In this document: in pieces, positions 1-7,879 of the stretch | Numbering within the stretch: the stretch's first letter is position 1 | How the letters are laid out: each line of letters opens with the position of its first letter | NCBI RefSeq assembly: GCF_002214805.1 | Contig: NZ_CP019914.1 | Coordinates: 1,364,001-1,428,000, forward strand | DNA: 64,000 nt | Origin: Brachyspira hampsonii | GTDB taxonomy: Bacteria > Spirochaetota > Brachyspiria > Brachyspirales > Brachyspiraceae | Direction of reading: 5' to 3' | Translations under genes and position numbers: made by a program | The notes under the pieces: generated by a model | What the model was told of the DNA's origin: nothing | The model's input: only the letters and a program-made list of their open reading frames with translations | Database searches by the model: none

Positions 1-177
1 AAACCGAAAGAGGTTAAATCACAAATAACAGGTAATGGCAATGCAAATAAAGATGCTATGATGAAAATGGTTAATCTTTTTACAGGCTCCAATATTATTC
101 AAGATGATACTGCTGATGCTGTAGCTATAGCTTTAGCCCATGCTTCAAGAAATAGAATATTTAATAGTATCAAATAA
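1..177 (+). CDS. ruvC: RuvC Holliday junction endonuclease, C-terminal part
   Basis: Only the last 58 codons are in the window; the gene starts upstream. The visible end reads PKEVKSQITGNGNANKDAM, then a hydrophobic stretch and DDTADAVAIALAHA. This is the conserved C-terminal signature of RuvC, the endonuclease that resolves four-way junctions with RuvAB. The DTADA aspartates correspond to the last acidic catalytic residues of the family. The gene ends in TAA at 175-177 and overlaps the convergent gene that ends at 170 by 8 bases. The family call is confident; nothing can be said about the N-terminal part. Confidence 0.85.
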   Translation, partial: KPKEVKSQITGNGNANKDAMMKMVNLFTGSNIIQDDTADAVAIALAHASRNRIFNSIK

Positions 178-862
178 TTGGTTTTTCGTAGTTAACATCA
201 TCTATCATATATATATTATCTTTATGATTAGTTTTAGGAGTTTCTAAAGTTTCTGAATCTTTAGAGCTTTTATCTTCAGATATTTGACTTTCAAGTATAG
301 ATTCAAATTCTGATTGATAATTTTCTAATATAGTACCGCTTAAATCAGCATATAATAATATCTCTTTTAATTTTTGCAAATCGTAGACATAGGTGTATGT
401 ATATTTTGCACTGCCTATAGTTTCTGCAGCCCTAACAGCTAAAGAGTTATTGTATAATAATTCTTTAAGCAAAATTATACTTTGCTGACTTGCAGTTTGA
501 GAATTAGTTAATGAATAAAATTCACTTTCACCATATTTATTTAATGATGTATTTCTAGGCTCATTCTTACCTAATCTGTATATAATATCTATTTTATCAT
601 TGTCATTCAAACGCTGTTTAAAAAGTAAAGAAGGGGTATATAAGTTCATATTAATGGAATTGCTGTTTATTTTTATCATTAATGTATTGAAGTTTAAACT
701 ATTTTCTTCTTGTTTTTTTATAAAAATAGAAATTTCTTTTTCATCTGTTATAGGATCTATTTTTTCAACTAAATGCCATTCACCTATTGCATAATACTCT
801 GAATACAATATAGAAGAACTAATAAAAATCATAACAATAATAATTTGTTTTACTATTTTCAT
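170..862 (-). CDS. secreted protein of unknown function
   Basis: A protein of 230 residues with an N-terminal signal peptide (KIVKQ followed by a hydrophobic stretch ending near SEYYA), so probably periplasmic or outer-membrane facing. An ATG lies 12 bases upstream at 874, but its own codons contain the GGAG that sits just before the second ATG at 862, so 862 is the likely start. The mature part begins IGEWHLVEKIDPITDEKEISIFI. This layout of W, then D-P-x-T-D, then a beta-rich domain and a late Y-x-Y-x-Y-D-L segment recalls VasI/TagO-type proteins linked to type VI secretion, but no other T6SS gene is present and the resemblance is weak. The C-terminus is acidic and low complexity. Function unknown. 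Confidence 0.6.
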   Translation of the reverse strand: MKIVKQIIIVMIFISSSILYSEYYAIGEWHLVEKIDPITDEKEISIFIKKQEENSLNFNTLMIKINSNSINMNLYTPSLLFKQRLNDNDKIDIIYRLGKNEPRNTSLNKYGESEFYSLTNSQTASQQSIILLKELLYNNSLAVRAAETIGSAKYTYTYVYDLQKLKEILLYADLSGTILENYQSEFESILESQISEDKSSKDSETLETPKTNHKDNIYMIDDVNYEKPII

Positions 863-969
863 AAAAAGCTCCATTTACTTTTCTATAATTATATTATGAT
901 AGTTTTATCAATTAAAATCAATAATAAATACAAAATTAAAAAAAATTTTTAACGATTTTAGTTTACATA

Positions 970-1014
970 TTAAAATAAAAACAGCAGAAAACTAAAAAAC
1001 TAAGCCTTCTGCTG
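970..1014 (-). terminator. terminator after the PfkB-family kinase gene
   Basis: CAGCAGAA at 982-989 pairs with TTCTGCTG at 1007-1014. Read on the minus strand the stem is followed by a T-rich run (981 down to about 970). It lies 29 bases downstream of the stop at 1043. Confidence 0.7.
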
Positions 1015-1042
1015 CAATAAAATGATAAAATAAATAATGTTG

Positions 1043-1972
1043 TTATTTTAAATTAATCTCTTTTATTTCAACTTTATCCAATAAATTATTCATATTTTCA
1101 AATGTAGTAAGCCCCTCGCTAAAAGCAGTAGCAGTTCCTGAAGCTATAGCATATCTATACGAATCAAGTATATTTAAATTTTGACTTATACCATATACAA
1201 TACCAGCTACCATAGCATCTCCTGCCCCAACAGAACTTACAAGATTTCCTTCGGGAGCATTTCCTATATAAGAGCCGTCTTTATTAACTAAAGCAGAACC
1301 CTCTTTACCTAATGATACTATAACATTTTCACTTCCGTCTTCTACTAATTTCTTGGCATAAGTTATGATATCATATACAGTTTTTATATCCTTTCCAAAA
1401 TATTCAGATAATTCTTTTCTATTTGGTTTCGTAAGAAAAACATTTTCCTTCACCGCTATTTTAAAAGCATTCTCTCTTGAATCCAATATTACTTTTACAT
1501 TATTTTTTGATTTTGTTTTTTGTATAATGTCTTTGTAAATATCTTCTTTAACAGAACTAGGCACACTTCCGGAAAGAACTAATATATCATTATCCTGAAT
1601 ATTATTATCTATAATATTCAGCATCTGATCTATATTCTCCTGCAATATTTTAGGAGATTTACCCATTATTTCAGTTTCTTTTTTTTCTGTTTTTATTTTC
1701 ACATTGATTCTAGTATCTTCGGCAAGAGAAATAAAATTATCTTTTATTCCATATTTATTTAAATCTGCTTTTATATAATCACCTGTAAAGCCTCCGCAAA
1801 ATCCTAAAGCAGAAGATTCTATTCCAAAATTTTTTAATACTTTAGAAACATTTATCCCTTTTCCACCTGCTAAAGTGTATGAATTATTTACTTTATTTAA
1901 TTCTCCTTCTTCAAATTTATTCATATCCATATAATAATCTACTGCAGGATTTAGTGTTAAAGTATAAATCAT
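1043..1972 (-). CDS. fruK: 1-phosphofructokinase / PfkB-family sugar-phosphate kinase
   Basis: A 309-residue PfkB (ribokinase-fold) kinase of normal length for FruK/LacC. It starts MIYTLTLNPAVDYYMDM, typical of the 1-phosphofructokinase/tagatose-6-phosphate kinase branch. The first PfkB signature AGGKGINVSKVLKNFG lies near residues 35-50. The second, SSVGAGDAMVAGIVYG, carries the catalytic aspartate D252 and the GAGD anion hole at 249-252. The start ATG has AGGGAG eight bases upstream. No PTS fructose gene is adjacent, so the substrate (fructose-1-P or tagatose-6-P) is inferred from the subfamily. It phosphorylates a ketohexose phosphate to the bisphosphate for glycolysis in the cytoplasm. 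It is transcribed alone and ends at the terminator at 970-1014. Confidence 0.85.
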   Translation of the reverse strand: MIYTLTLNPAVDYYMDMNKFEEGELNKVNNSYTLAGGKGINVSKVLKNFGIESSALGFCGGFTGDYIKADLNKYGIKDNFISLAEDTRINVKIKTEKKETEIMGKSPKILQENIDQMLNIIDNNIQDNDILVLSGSVPSSVKEDIYKDIIQKTKSKNNVKVILDSRENAFKIAVKENVFLTKPNRKELSEYFGKDIKTVYDIITYAKKLVEDGSENVIVSLGKEGSALVNKDGSYIGNAPEGNLVSSVGAGDAMVAGIVYGISQNLNILDSYRYAIASGTATAFSEGLTTFENMNNLLDKVEIKEINLK

Positions 1973-2101
1973 ATAAACTCCCTTATCTTTATTGTTTATT
2001 ATTTAGTAAGTAATATTAATATATATTATATCGTATATATAAAAAAAATAAAATATTAATTATAATCGAATATTAACATTTTATTTTATAACAATAATTC
2101 T

Positions 2102-2129
2102 TTGACTTTTTTTATAATTTCATTATACT
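2102..2129 (+). promoter_or_regulatory. sigma-70 promoter for galE
   Basis: TTGACT at 2102-2107, a 16-base spacer, and TATACT at 2124-2129, 39 bases before the galE start. Confidence 0.6.
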
Positions 2130-2167
2130 TTACTTATATAATAAAACTTTTAATTTGGAGTATTAAT

Positions 2168-3160
2168 ATGGCTGTTTTAGTATGCGGAGGAGCCGGATAT
2201 ATAGGCTCACATGTAGTTAATGAACTTTTAAAGCAGAATATCGAAACTGTTATAATAGATTCATTAGAATATGGACATAAAGATGCTATTAAAGACTGCA
2301 AAAATTTTTATCATGGCAATATAGGAGATAGTGATTTACTTGATAAAATTTTTAAAAGTCATGATATAGATTCTGTTATGCATTTATGTGCCTATATAGA
2401 AGTTGGTGAAAGTGTACAAAATCCTGCAAAATATTATTATAATAATGTATCTAATTCAATTAATCTTCTTAATGCTATGCTTAAAGCAAAAGTAAAGAAT
2501 TTTATATTTTCTTCTACAGCTGCTGTTTACGGAGAGCCTGAAAAAATACCTTTAGAAGAGGACTGCCGAAAAGAACCTACAAATCCATACGGCGATAGTA
2601 AATTGGCATTAGAAAAGATACTCTCTTGGTATAGTAAAGCCTATGATTTTAACTATGTAGCTTTAAGATATTTTAATGCTTCAGGTGCTCACCCAGACGG
2701 ACATATTGGAGAAGACCATAAACCTGAATCACATTTAATACCATTAATACTTCAAGTACCGCTTGGAAAAAGAGATTCAATAAAAATATTCGGAGATGAT
2801 TATCCTACTCCAGACGGAACATGTTTGAGAGATTATATACATGTATGTGATTTAGCTTTGGCACATATTGCTGCTATGAATTACTTAAAGAACGGCGGTA
2901 AAAGTGTTTCATGCAATTTAGGTAATGGAAATGGATTCAGTGTAAAAGAAGTTATTGAAGTAGCTAGAAAAGTAACAGGACATCCTATACCTGCAGAAGT
3001 TTGTCCTAGAAGAGCAGGAGATTCATCAGAACTTATAGCAAGCAGTAAAAGAGCAAAAGAAGTTTTAGGATGGACACCTACTATAGACTCATTGGAAACT
3101 ATAGTACAAACTGCTTGGAATTGGCATAAGAATCACCCTAATGGATATAATGACAGATAA
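2168..3160 (+). CDS. galE: UDP-glucose 4-epimerase
   Basis: A 330-residue short-chain dehydrogenase-fold epimerase that interconverts UDP-glucose and UDP-galactose, feeding galactose catabolism and surface polysaccharide precursors. The NAD-binding GGAGYIGS motif starts at residue 7. The SSTAAVYG segment carries the catalytic Ser/Thr, and YGDSK gives the Tyr141/Lys145 pair. RYFNASG and the C-terminal RRAGDSSELIAS-like block are typical GalE. An in-frame extension to 2102 exists, but it overlaps the promoter. The ATG at 2168 has GGAG at 2156-2159 and begins directly with the Rossmann strand (MAVLVCGG), so 2168 is chosen. It is a single-gene unit followed by a terminator. Confidence 0.93.
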   Translation: MAVLVCGGAGYIGSHVVNELLKQNIETVIIDSLEYGHKDAIKDCKNFYHGNIGDSDLLDKIFKSHDIDSVMHLCAYIEVGESVQNPAKYYYNNVSNSINLLNAMLKAKVKNFIFSSTAAVYGEPEKIPLEEDCRKEPTNPYGDSKLALEKILSWYSKAYDFNYVALRYFNASGAHPDGHIGEDHKPESHLIPLILQVPLGKRDSIKIFGDDYPTPDGTCLRDYIHVCDLALAHIAAMNYLKNGGKSVSCNLGNGNGFSVKEVIEVARKVTGHPIPAEVCPRRAGDSSELIASSKRAKEVLGWTPTIDSLETIVQTAWNWHKNHPNGYNDR

Positions 3161-3181
3161 TATTTATTTGTAAAAAATAAA

Positions 3182-3206
3182 GGGGCTTAAATTAAGTCCC
3201 TTTTTT
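3182..3206 (+). terminator. galE terminator
   Basis: GGGGCTTAA at 3182-3190 pairs with TTAAGTCCC up to 3200 and is followed by six Ts. It sits 22 bases after the galE stop. Confidence 0.8.
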
Positions 3207-3222
3207 ATACAGCTTTATTCTA

Positions 3223-3547
3223 ATTTCCCCACCCTATATATTTACTGTTTTAATTACAAATATTAATTATTTTTTATTTTTTAGCTAAAATAAAAAAAAC
3301 ACAACCCACCCAAGTTTTTTATTAAATTTTATGCTTATTTCAACGCACGGTAAGTAGATTTTTATTATATAATTTAAATTTGAATGATTAATTAATTTAT
3401 ATATTTAGAATAGCTAACCGTGCGTTTTGGTAAGCTATATATTTTAAATAAGCTAGGGCGGGCATGCTTTTTTAGATTATAGCTATAAATGAAATGAAAA
3501 CAAAAGTTTATAAACTAATTGCAAAGCATAGCGGGCGGGGAATTAGA
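3223..3547. repeat. nested-palindrome intergenic repeat, complete copy 1
   Basis: About 325 bases with six GC-rich blocks in an AT-rich background, arranged A-B-C-C'-B'-A'. A (CCCCACCCT) is near 3227-3235, B (CCCACCCAAG) near 3305-3314, C (AACGCACGGTAAG) at 3342-3354, C' (ACCGTGCGTT) at 3417-3426, B' (AGGGCGGGCATGC) near 3455-3467 and A' (GCGGGCGGGG) near 3531-3540. The second half is complementary to the first, so the element can form a long interrupted hairpin. The gaps between blocks are close to 64, 27, 61, 26 and 62 bases, which is nearly symmetric. Other copies are at 9460, 44526, 44642 and 45727. It contains no gene. Confidence 0.75.
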
Positions 3548-3563
3548 ATAAAATTTAATATAA

Positions 3564-3594
3564 TAAAAAATATGGGGCTTTTTTAAAGCCCCAT
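3564..3594 (-). terminator. terminator of the rpmH-jag operon
   Basis: ATGGGGCTTT and AAAGCCCCAT form a ten-base stem (3572-3581 with 3585-3594). On the minus strand it runs into ATTTTTT at 3571-3564. It lies just downstream of the jag stop. Confidence 0.85.
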
Positions 3595-3609
3595 TAAAAT
3601 CATATAAAC

Positions 3610-4314
3610 TTATCTGTTTCTGTAATATGGTTTATTATAACCGCCTCTGTCATTATATCTCTTATTATTATAACCGCCTTTTCTTTTTGAATATACTTTA
3701 ACACTTCTGTATGGCGGCTCACCATCACTCTTAGTTTCAACCTCATTATCATTTTGTAATTCTAAGTGTATAATTCTTCTTTCATAAGGCGACATAGGAT
3801 CCAAAGCTACGACCCTTCTAGTCTTTTTAGCCTGCTGAGCAGCCTGACGAGCTATATGTTTTAGTGTTTCTTCTCGTCTTTCTCTGTATCCATCAACATC
3901 TAATATAATATGTCTTTCAGCATCATCATTAAATTTCTTAGAAGCTATCAATGAGATAATGAACTGTAAAGCCTCTAATGTAGCACCTTTTTTGCCTATT
4001 AAAACTCCAGAATCCTCCGTAGAAATATTAATATAAATTCTTTTTTCGCTCTCTTCTTTAGCAGTAACTTCAGCTTCAACTCCCATATACTTTAATATAT
4101 TAGATACTATAGATTGAAATTCACCCAAATTCGTAGAAATTTCCTCATAATAAACTCTTATAATAGTAGGAGATTCTTCTCCAAAACCTAACAATGTTCG
4201 TTTACCCTTATCTATTACCTCAATTCTAACCTGATCTTCTGTAAGATTAAGTTCCTCTAATGCCTTACTAACGGCATCTTTTTCTGATTTACCGCTAAAC
4301 TCTTTTACTAACAT
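3610..4314 (-). CDS. khpB: Jag/KhpB (SpoIIIJ-associated) RNA-binding protein
   Basis: A 234-residue protein with the full Jag layout. The Jag_N domain is at about 1-57 (MLVKEFSGKSEKDAVSKAL through LLGFGEESPTIIRV). A type II KH domain follows at about 65-140, with the GxxG-like loop IGKKGATLEALQ. The R3H domain at about 141-210 contains YRERREETLKHIARQAAQQ and YERRIIHLEL. The last 25 residues are Gly/Tyr/Arg/Asn-rich (RGGYNK type), a likely disordered RNA-binding tail. KhpB binds RNA and in other bacteria affects cell elongation. Its place downstream of yidC in the rpmH operon is conserved in many phyla. The gap to yidC is 63 bases, and it is the last gene before the terminator. Confidence 0.92.
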   Translation of the reverse strand: MLVKEFSGKSEKDAVSKALEELNLTEDQVRIEVIDKGKRTLLGFGEESPTIIRVYYEEISTNLGEFQSIVSNILKYMGVEAEVTAKEESEKRIYINISTEDSGVLIGKKGATLEALQFIISLIASKKFNDDAERHIILDVDGYRERREETLKHIARQAAQQAKKTRRVVALDPMSPYERRIIHLELQNDNEVETKSDGEPPYRSVKVYSKRKGGYNNKRYNDRGGYNKPYYRNR

Positions 4315-4377
4315 AGTATCCTCCTTTCTATATGAAAAGTAATATCTTAATATTACTTTTAATTTACTAAAAATTAT

Positions 4378-6249
4378 TTACTTTTTTCTCTTTTTTTTCT
4401 TTTTTGAATATGTTTTATTTTCTTCTTCTTCAATAACCTCACTTGTGCTAGATTTATCCAATTTTGATGTTATAAATTGCTGTATTACTCCAAATATGTT
4501 TTGTGCAGTCCAATATAAAGCAAGTCCGCTTGCAAAATTATAGAACATAAGCAGCATCATAAGTGGAAAAATAGTTGTCATCATTTTCATTTGAGCAGCA
4601 GCAGCTCCCCCTCCTGCAGCTGAAGATGAAGGCTGAAGCTTCATACTCAAATAACTAGTTATTGCCATTACTATAGGAAATAAATTAAAATTGAATCCGC
4701 CCAATATCGGCATACTTGACGGAAATACAAATAATTTATCAGGAGAAGACAAATCTGTTATCCATAAAAAAGGTGTATTTCTAAGTTCAACCATAGACTG
4801 CATAAGATAGAAGAATGCTATTAATAATGGGAATGGAAGGAGCATAGGAAGACATCCGCCTAAAGGATTAATCTTCTCTTTCTTATAAATAGCCATTATT
4901 TCTGCATTCAATTTTTCCGGATTATCTTTATATTGTTCTCTTATACGCTCTATTTTAGGATTGACAAGCTGCATTTTCTTCATAGATTTATAAGAAGCAT
5001 TATTTAATGGGAATGTTATTATTTTAAATAGCAGTGTAAATAATAATATAGCCCAAGCATAATTTTTTGTAATATTATATAAAGCGTTAAGCATAACATC
5101 TAATATATAGGTTAAAGGTCTTAAATTAATACCTAAGAAAGATTCCTGAAATATAGATTCATAGGACTCTTCTAAATAATATTTTGAAAATATACTTCTT
5201 ATTTTTGGTCCCATAAATACGGAATAAGTATCTGTTACTGAAGAACCGCTTTTAATATTATGTTTAGAAACTAAATTTGCTAAATGAAAATCATTTCTAT
5301 ATTCATTAGTTGAAGGTTTAGAAAAAGTCATAGTTTCAAAAACTGTATCATTAGACTGTGCAGGCGAAGAAATAATAGCAAAATACCTATTATTTAAAGC
5401 TACCCATTTATCCTCTCCTTCATATACACTATATCTCATTTGATTAGTTTTTATACCTCTTGAAGAAGAACCAAACAACCTTGAAAATATATTATCCTTT
5501 ACTATATCCCCTGTTAATAATATTCTAGATTTACCATTTCCTTTTATCAAATATTGTGCTTTAGTAGCATCTTCTCTTACAGCGTTTTTATCTGTTCTGT
5601 ACGGACCTATACCTGTAGCTAAGAAATATGAATAGAATAAAGAAAGATCTTTTTCATCTATATTTTCTATGCTAACAGAGTTTTGCAGCTGATAAGGATC
5701 CTCTCCAAAAGTAAAAGTCTTTGTTATTTTCACTTTTGTATTATCAATAATAGCATTAGCCGAATATAAAACTTTATCAGTGCTTTCTTCTTCTAATTGA
5801 TAATCCAAATTCTCAGGTATTGCGATGGAATTAGACAAATTTTGGAAAGTTACAGTAAAAGGATAAATACCCTCATAAACCTGCTCTACCATATCAATAA
5901 TTTCGTTGGTAGCATCTGCCCCCAAATCCTGCGGATAATAATTTTTTAATTTATATGAATACAAAGAGCCATTTTTAAAAGTTGCTATAACATACTCATT
6001 TTCAAGTACTTTTTCATTATTATTAATTGCTGCATTTGTATTTTCTATCTTTTCTATTTTTTGCATTTGATCAGTATTCAACAGAGTATTTACAGAATCT
6101 GTATTATTGCTATTACTGACAGCATTTGAATTTGTGCTTACATTAGAATTATAAACCGGCTTCATTGTTTTTGCCTGATAGAACATGTATAGAAACATTA
6201 TTATAGCGGAAAGTCCAATAGCTATAACCATTCTTTTATTATTGCTCAT
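4378..6249 (-). CDS. yidC: YidC membrane protein insertase
   Basis: A 623-residue insertase of the Gram-negative type. It has one N-terminal membrane segment (about residues 8-25) and an Asn/Ser-rich linker to about 75. The periplasmic P1 domain spans about 80-370. The C-terminal core has five membrane segments, including the cytoplasmic hairpin MKKMQLVNPKIERIREQYKDNPEKLNAEIMAIYKKEKINPLGGC that is diagnostic of YidC. The C-terminus is strongly basic (SKKKKKRKK), which in some species contacts ribosomes. It inserts membrane proteins alone or with SecYEG. It follows yidD by 89 bases in the same operon. Confidence 0.95.
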   Translation of the reverse strand: MSNNKRMVIAIGLSAIIMFLYMFYQAKTMKPVYNSNVSTNSNAVSNSNNTDSVNTLLNTDQMQKIEKIENTNAAINNNEKVLENEYVIATFKNGSLYSYKLKNYYPQDLGADATNEIIDMVEQVYEGIYPFTVTFQNLSNSIAIPENLDYQLEEESTDKVLYSANAIIDNTKVKITKTFTFGEDPYQLQNSVSIENIDEKDLSLFYSYFLATGIGPYRTDKNAVREDATKAQYLIKGNGKSRILLTGDIVKDNIFSRLFGSSSRGIKTNQMRYSVYEGEDKWVALNNRYFAIISSPAQSNDTVFETMTFSKPSTNEYRNDFHLANLVSKHNIKSGSSVTDTYSVFMGPKIRSIFSKYYLEESYESIFQESFLGINLRPLTYILDVMLNALYNITKNYAWAILLFTLLFKIITFPLNNASYKSMKKMQLVNPKIERIREQYKDNPEKLNAEIMAIYKKEKINPLGGCLPMLLPFPLLIAFFYLMQSMVELRNTPFLWITDLSSPDKLFVFPSSMPILGGFNFNLFPIVMAITSYLSMKLQPSSSAAGGGAAAAQMKMMTTIFPLMMLLMFYNFASGLALYWTAQNIFGVIQQFITSKLDKSSTSEVIEEEENKTYSKKKKKRKK

Positions 6250-6338
6250 AAAATGTTTAAGCTCCTTAAATCAATTATATACAAACAAGAATTCTTTAAG
6301 CAATTAAAAAAGGAAGATGGTCTAACATATAAAAAATA

Positions 6339-6548
6339 CTATGGCACAGGATCATATATTTTTTTTGCTAGCGGGTTACATCTCAGTACTCTGGCAATTG
6401 CAAGAAAACTACCCTTTATAGGTCCGTATTTAATAACAGCCTGTTTAGCATATTCAGAACAGGAAGGTATATATCTGCAGGAAGGTCTTAAATAAGGGGA
6501 AATAGCTTTCTGATACAAAAAAATCAAAAACAAAAGAATATTTTTCAT
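6339..6548 (-). CDS. yidD: YidD membrane-insertion efficiency factor
   Basis: A 69-residue protein with the full YidD signature. A hydrophobic or amphipathic N-terminus (ILLFLIFLYQKAISPYLRPSCRY) is followed by PSCSEYAKQAVIKYG and RVLRCNPL, including the conserved cysteines. It probably associates with the inner membrane near YidC and assists insertion. It overlaps rnpA by four bases (ATGA type), so the two are translationally coupled. The downstream gap before yidC holds no other reading frame of note. Confidence 0.92.
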   Translation of the reverse strand: MKNILLFLIFLYQKAISPYLRPSCRYIPSCSEYAKQAVIKYGPIKGSFLAIARVLRCNPLAKKIYDPVP

Positions 6549-6898
6549 ATATGTAAAACCTTCTTAAATAATTTTAATAAGTCTCTTTTATAGTCATCAA
6601 ATGAAGGCAGCTTATAAGTATCAAACCTATTAACTATAATAAAATAATCATACCCAACAGGAATTTTATCTTTTTGAGTTCTATATATTTCTCTAACTAT
6701 CCTCTTAGCTTTATTTCTGCCTACGGAATTAGCTTTGTTTCTTTTTATAGTTACAGCAAACCTGGAATAGGAGCGATTATTTTCTAATAAGAGCACAGTG
6801 TATTTAGAATTATAAATTCTTTTAACACTGCTGCTATTATTAAAAAAAGCTGATATATCACTTCTGTGCTTTAAACGCTCTTTACTATATAATTTCAA
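6545..6898 (-). CDS. rnpA: ribonuclease P protein component
   Basis: A 117-residue basic protein. It begins with the usual KERLKHRSDISAFFN and has the RNA-binding helix signature NSVGRNKAKRIVREIYR. With the RnpB RNA it matures tRNA 5' ends. It sits 57 bases downstream of rpmH and overlaps yidD at its end, the classical rpmH-rnpA-yidD order. Confidence 0.93.
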   Translation of the reverse strand: MKLYSKERLKHRSDISAFFNNSSSVKRIYNSKYTVLLLENNRSYSRFAVTIKRNKANSVGRNKAKRIVREIYRTQKDKIPVGYDYFIIVNRFDTYKLPSFDDYKRDLLKLFKKVLHI

Positions 6899-6955
6899 TT
6901 AGCATTTCCTGTAACAGTTTTTCCAATAAGTACTGCTTAATAATTGCCTGATAAT

Positions 6956-7099
6956 TTACTCATCTGCTGCAGTTAAGCGATATCTGCCTTTTCTTCTTCT
7001 TCGTTTTAAAACATCTCGTCCATGTTTAGTTGCCATACGCTTAAAAAATCCGAATTTTCTAGCACGACGCAACTTACTTGGCTGATAAGTTCGTTTCAT
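6956..7099 (-). CDS. rpmH: 50S ribosomal protein L34
   Basis: A 47-codon gene read on the minus strand. It gives [20 protein letters not shown], then [21 protein letters not shown] and an acidic end ADE. The KRTYQPS start and the RRRRKGR block are diagnostic of L34. AAGGAGA precedes the ATG. It is the first gene of the rpmH-rnpA-yidD-yidC-jag operon. dnaA, which often lies upstream of rpmH near the origin, is not here; the next gene upstream is a divergent RsbW-like ATPase. Confidence 0.96.
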   Translation of the reverse strand: MKRTYQPSKLRRARKFGFFKRMATKHGRDVLKRRRRKGRYRLTAADE

Positions 7100-7174
7100 A
7101 TATGTCTCCTTAAAGATTATATTTCTTTATTAATCATTTTCACATAAAAAAAATTCATACAAATATACGAAAGT

Positions 7175-7203
7175 ATTATACTATACGATTTTAGTTTTGT
7201 CAA
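7175..7203 (-). promoter_or_regulatory. consensus sigma-70 promoter for rpmH
   Basis: On the minus strand: TTGACA (7203-7198), exactly 17 bases, TATAAT (7180-7175). Both hexamers are perfect matches. Transcription would start about 70 bases before the rpmH ATG. Confidence 0.85.
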
Positions 7204-7245
7204 GCACATGAAGTTTTTTCAAAAAAACACATATAATTTATAAAT

Positions 7246-7273
7246 TTGATATTATATTATTTAATGATATAAT
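7246..7273 (+). promoter_or_regulatory. promoter of a probable leaderless transcript
   Basis: TTGATA at 7246-7251, a 16-base spacer and TATAAT at 7268-7273. The ATG of the next gene is at 7280, where transcription would be expected to begin. No Shine-Dalgarno sequence lies between. Confidence 0.5.
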
Positions 7274-7279
7274 AATACA

Positions 7280-7759
7280 ATGAAAAAGTATTTACTTGAG
7301 AATAAATTAGAAGATATTACACCGTTAATAGAAAATTTGTCTGCTGAAGTAAAAAAATATATACCAAATAATGAAATAGAGTTATTTGCTGCGGCATTAT
7401 ATGAAGTTATAATGAATGCTATTGAGCATGGGAATCTCAATATTTTATATGAAACTAAAAAAAGTTGGCTTAAAAAAAATGTTTACCATAAAAAATTAAA
7501 AGAACTTCTAAAAACTGATAAAGCTAAAAGCACACATGTAGAGATAACATTGCAAATAGAAGATGATAATATTATTATTTCTGTTAAAGATCAGGGACTT
7601 GGATTCAAACCTAAACAGGAAGCAAAAAAAATAAATAATGATGGATTTGCCCGTGAAAGCGGAAGGGGAATTATGATGATTAAATCGTATTTTGATGAAG
7701 TAAAATTCAATAAAAAAGGCAATGTCATAACATTAATGAAAATAATAAAAAAAGAGTAA
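7280..7759 (+). CDS. RsbW/SpoIIAB-like anti-sigma-type ATPase
   Basis: A 159-residue single-domain GHKL ATPase (HATPase_c_2 type). The N box reads YEVIMNAIEHGN (about 47-58), the G1 box DQGLGF (about 111-116) and the G2-like box ESGRGIMMIKSYFDEV (about 129-144). Such proteins are serine kinases that bind sigma factors or anti-anti-sigma factors in partner-switching systems. A Lys-rich insertion (KKSWLKKNVYHKKLKELLKTDKA) lies between the N and G1 boxes. No STAS-domain antagonist or sigma gene is nearby, so the partner is unknown. There is no ribosome site, and the promoter suggests a leaderless mRNA. The neighbouring NUDIX-kinase and a second RsbW-like protein hint at one signalling cluster (inference). 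Confidence 0.75.
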   Translation: MKKYLLENKLEDITPLIENLSAEVKKYIPNNEIELFAAALYEVIMNAIEHGNLNILYETKKSWLKKNVYHKKLKELLKTDKAKSTHVEITLQIEDDNIIISVKDQGLGFKPKQEAKKINNDGFARESGRGIMMIKSYFDEVKFNKKGNVITLMKIIKKE

Positions 7760-7879
7760 CTCCTTTACAAAATAAACTATTTATTAATACAATAAAAAAG
7801 CATATATACAATAATAATAATATAATTTCAGAAAATTTTATTATTTAAGAAATAAAATAATTTTAAAGAGATTCAATTT

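Noticed and set aside
2102-2167. 22-residue N-terminal extension of GalE
   Set aside because: It overlaps the promoter and lacks a ribosome site; the ATG at 2168 has GGAG and starts the Rossmann fold.
3223-3547. CRISPR or rho-independent terminator explanation for the palindromic blocks
   Set aside because: The blocks come as one set of six per copy, spaced by variable AT-rich DNA rather than as a repeat-spacer series, and lack T-runs.
6253-6495. 80-residue plus-strand reading frame over yidD
   Set aside because: It lies antisense to the well-supported yidD and the yidC start, and shows no family resemblance.
6956-7203. Replication origin next to rpmH
   Set aside because: No dnaA gene and no cluster of DnaA-box-like nonamers was seen in the gap upstream of rpmH.
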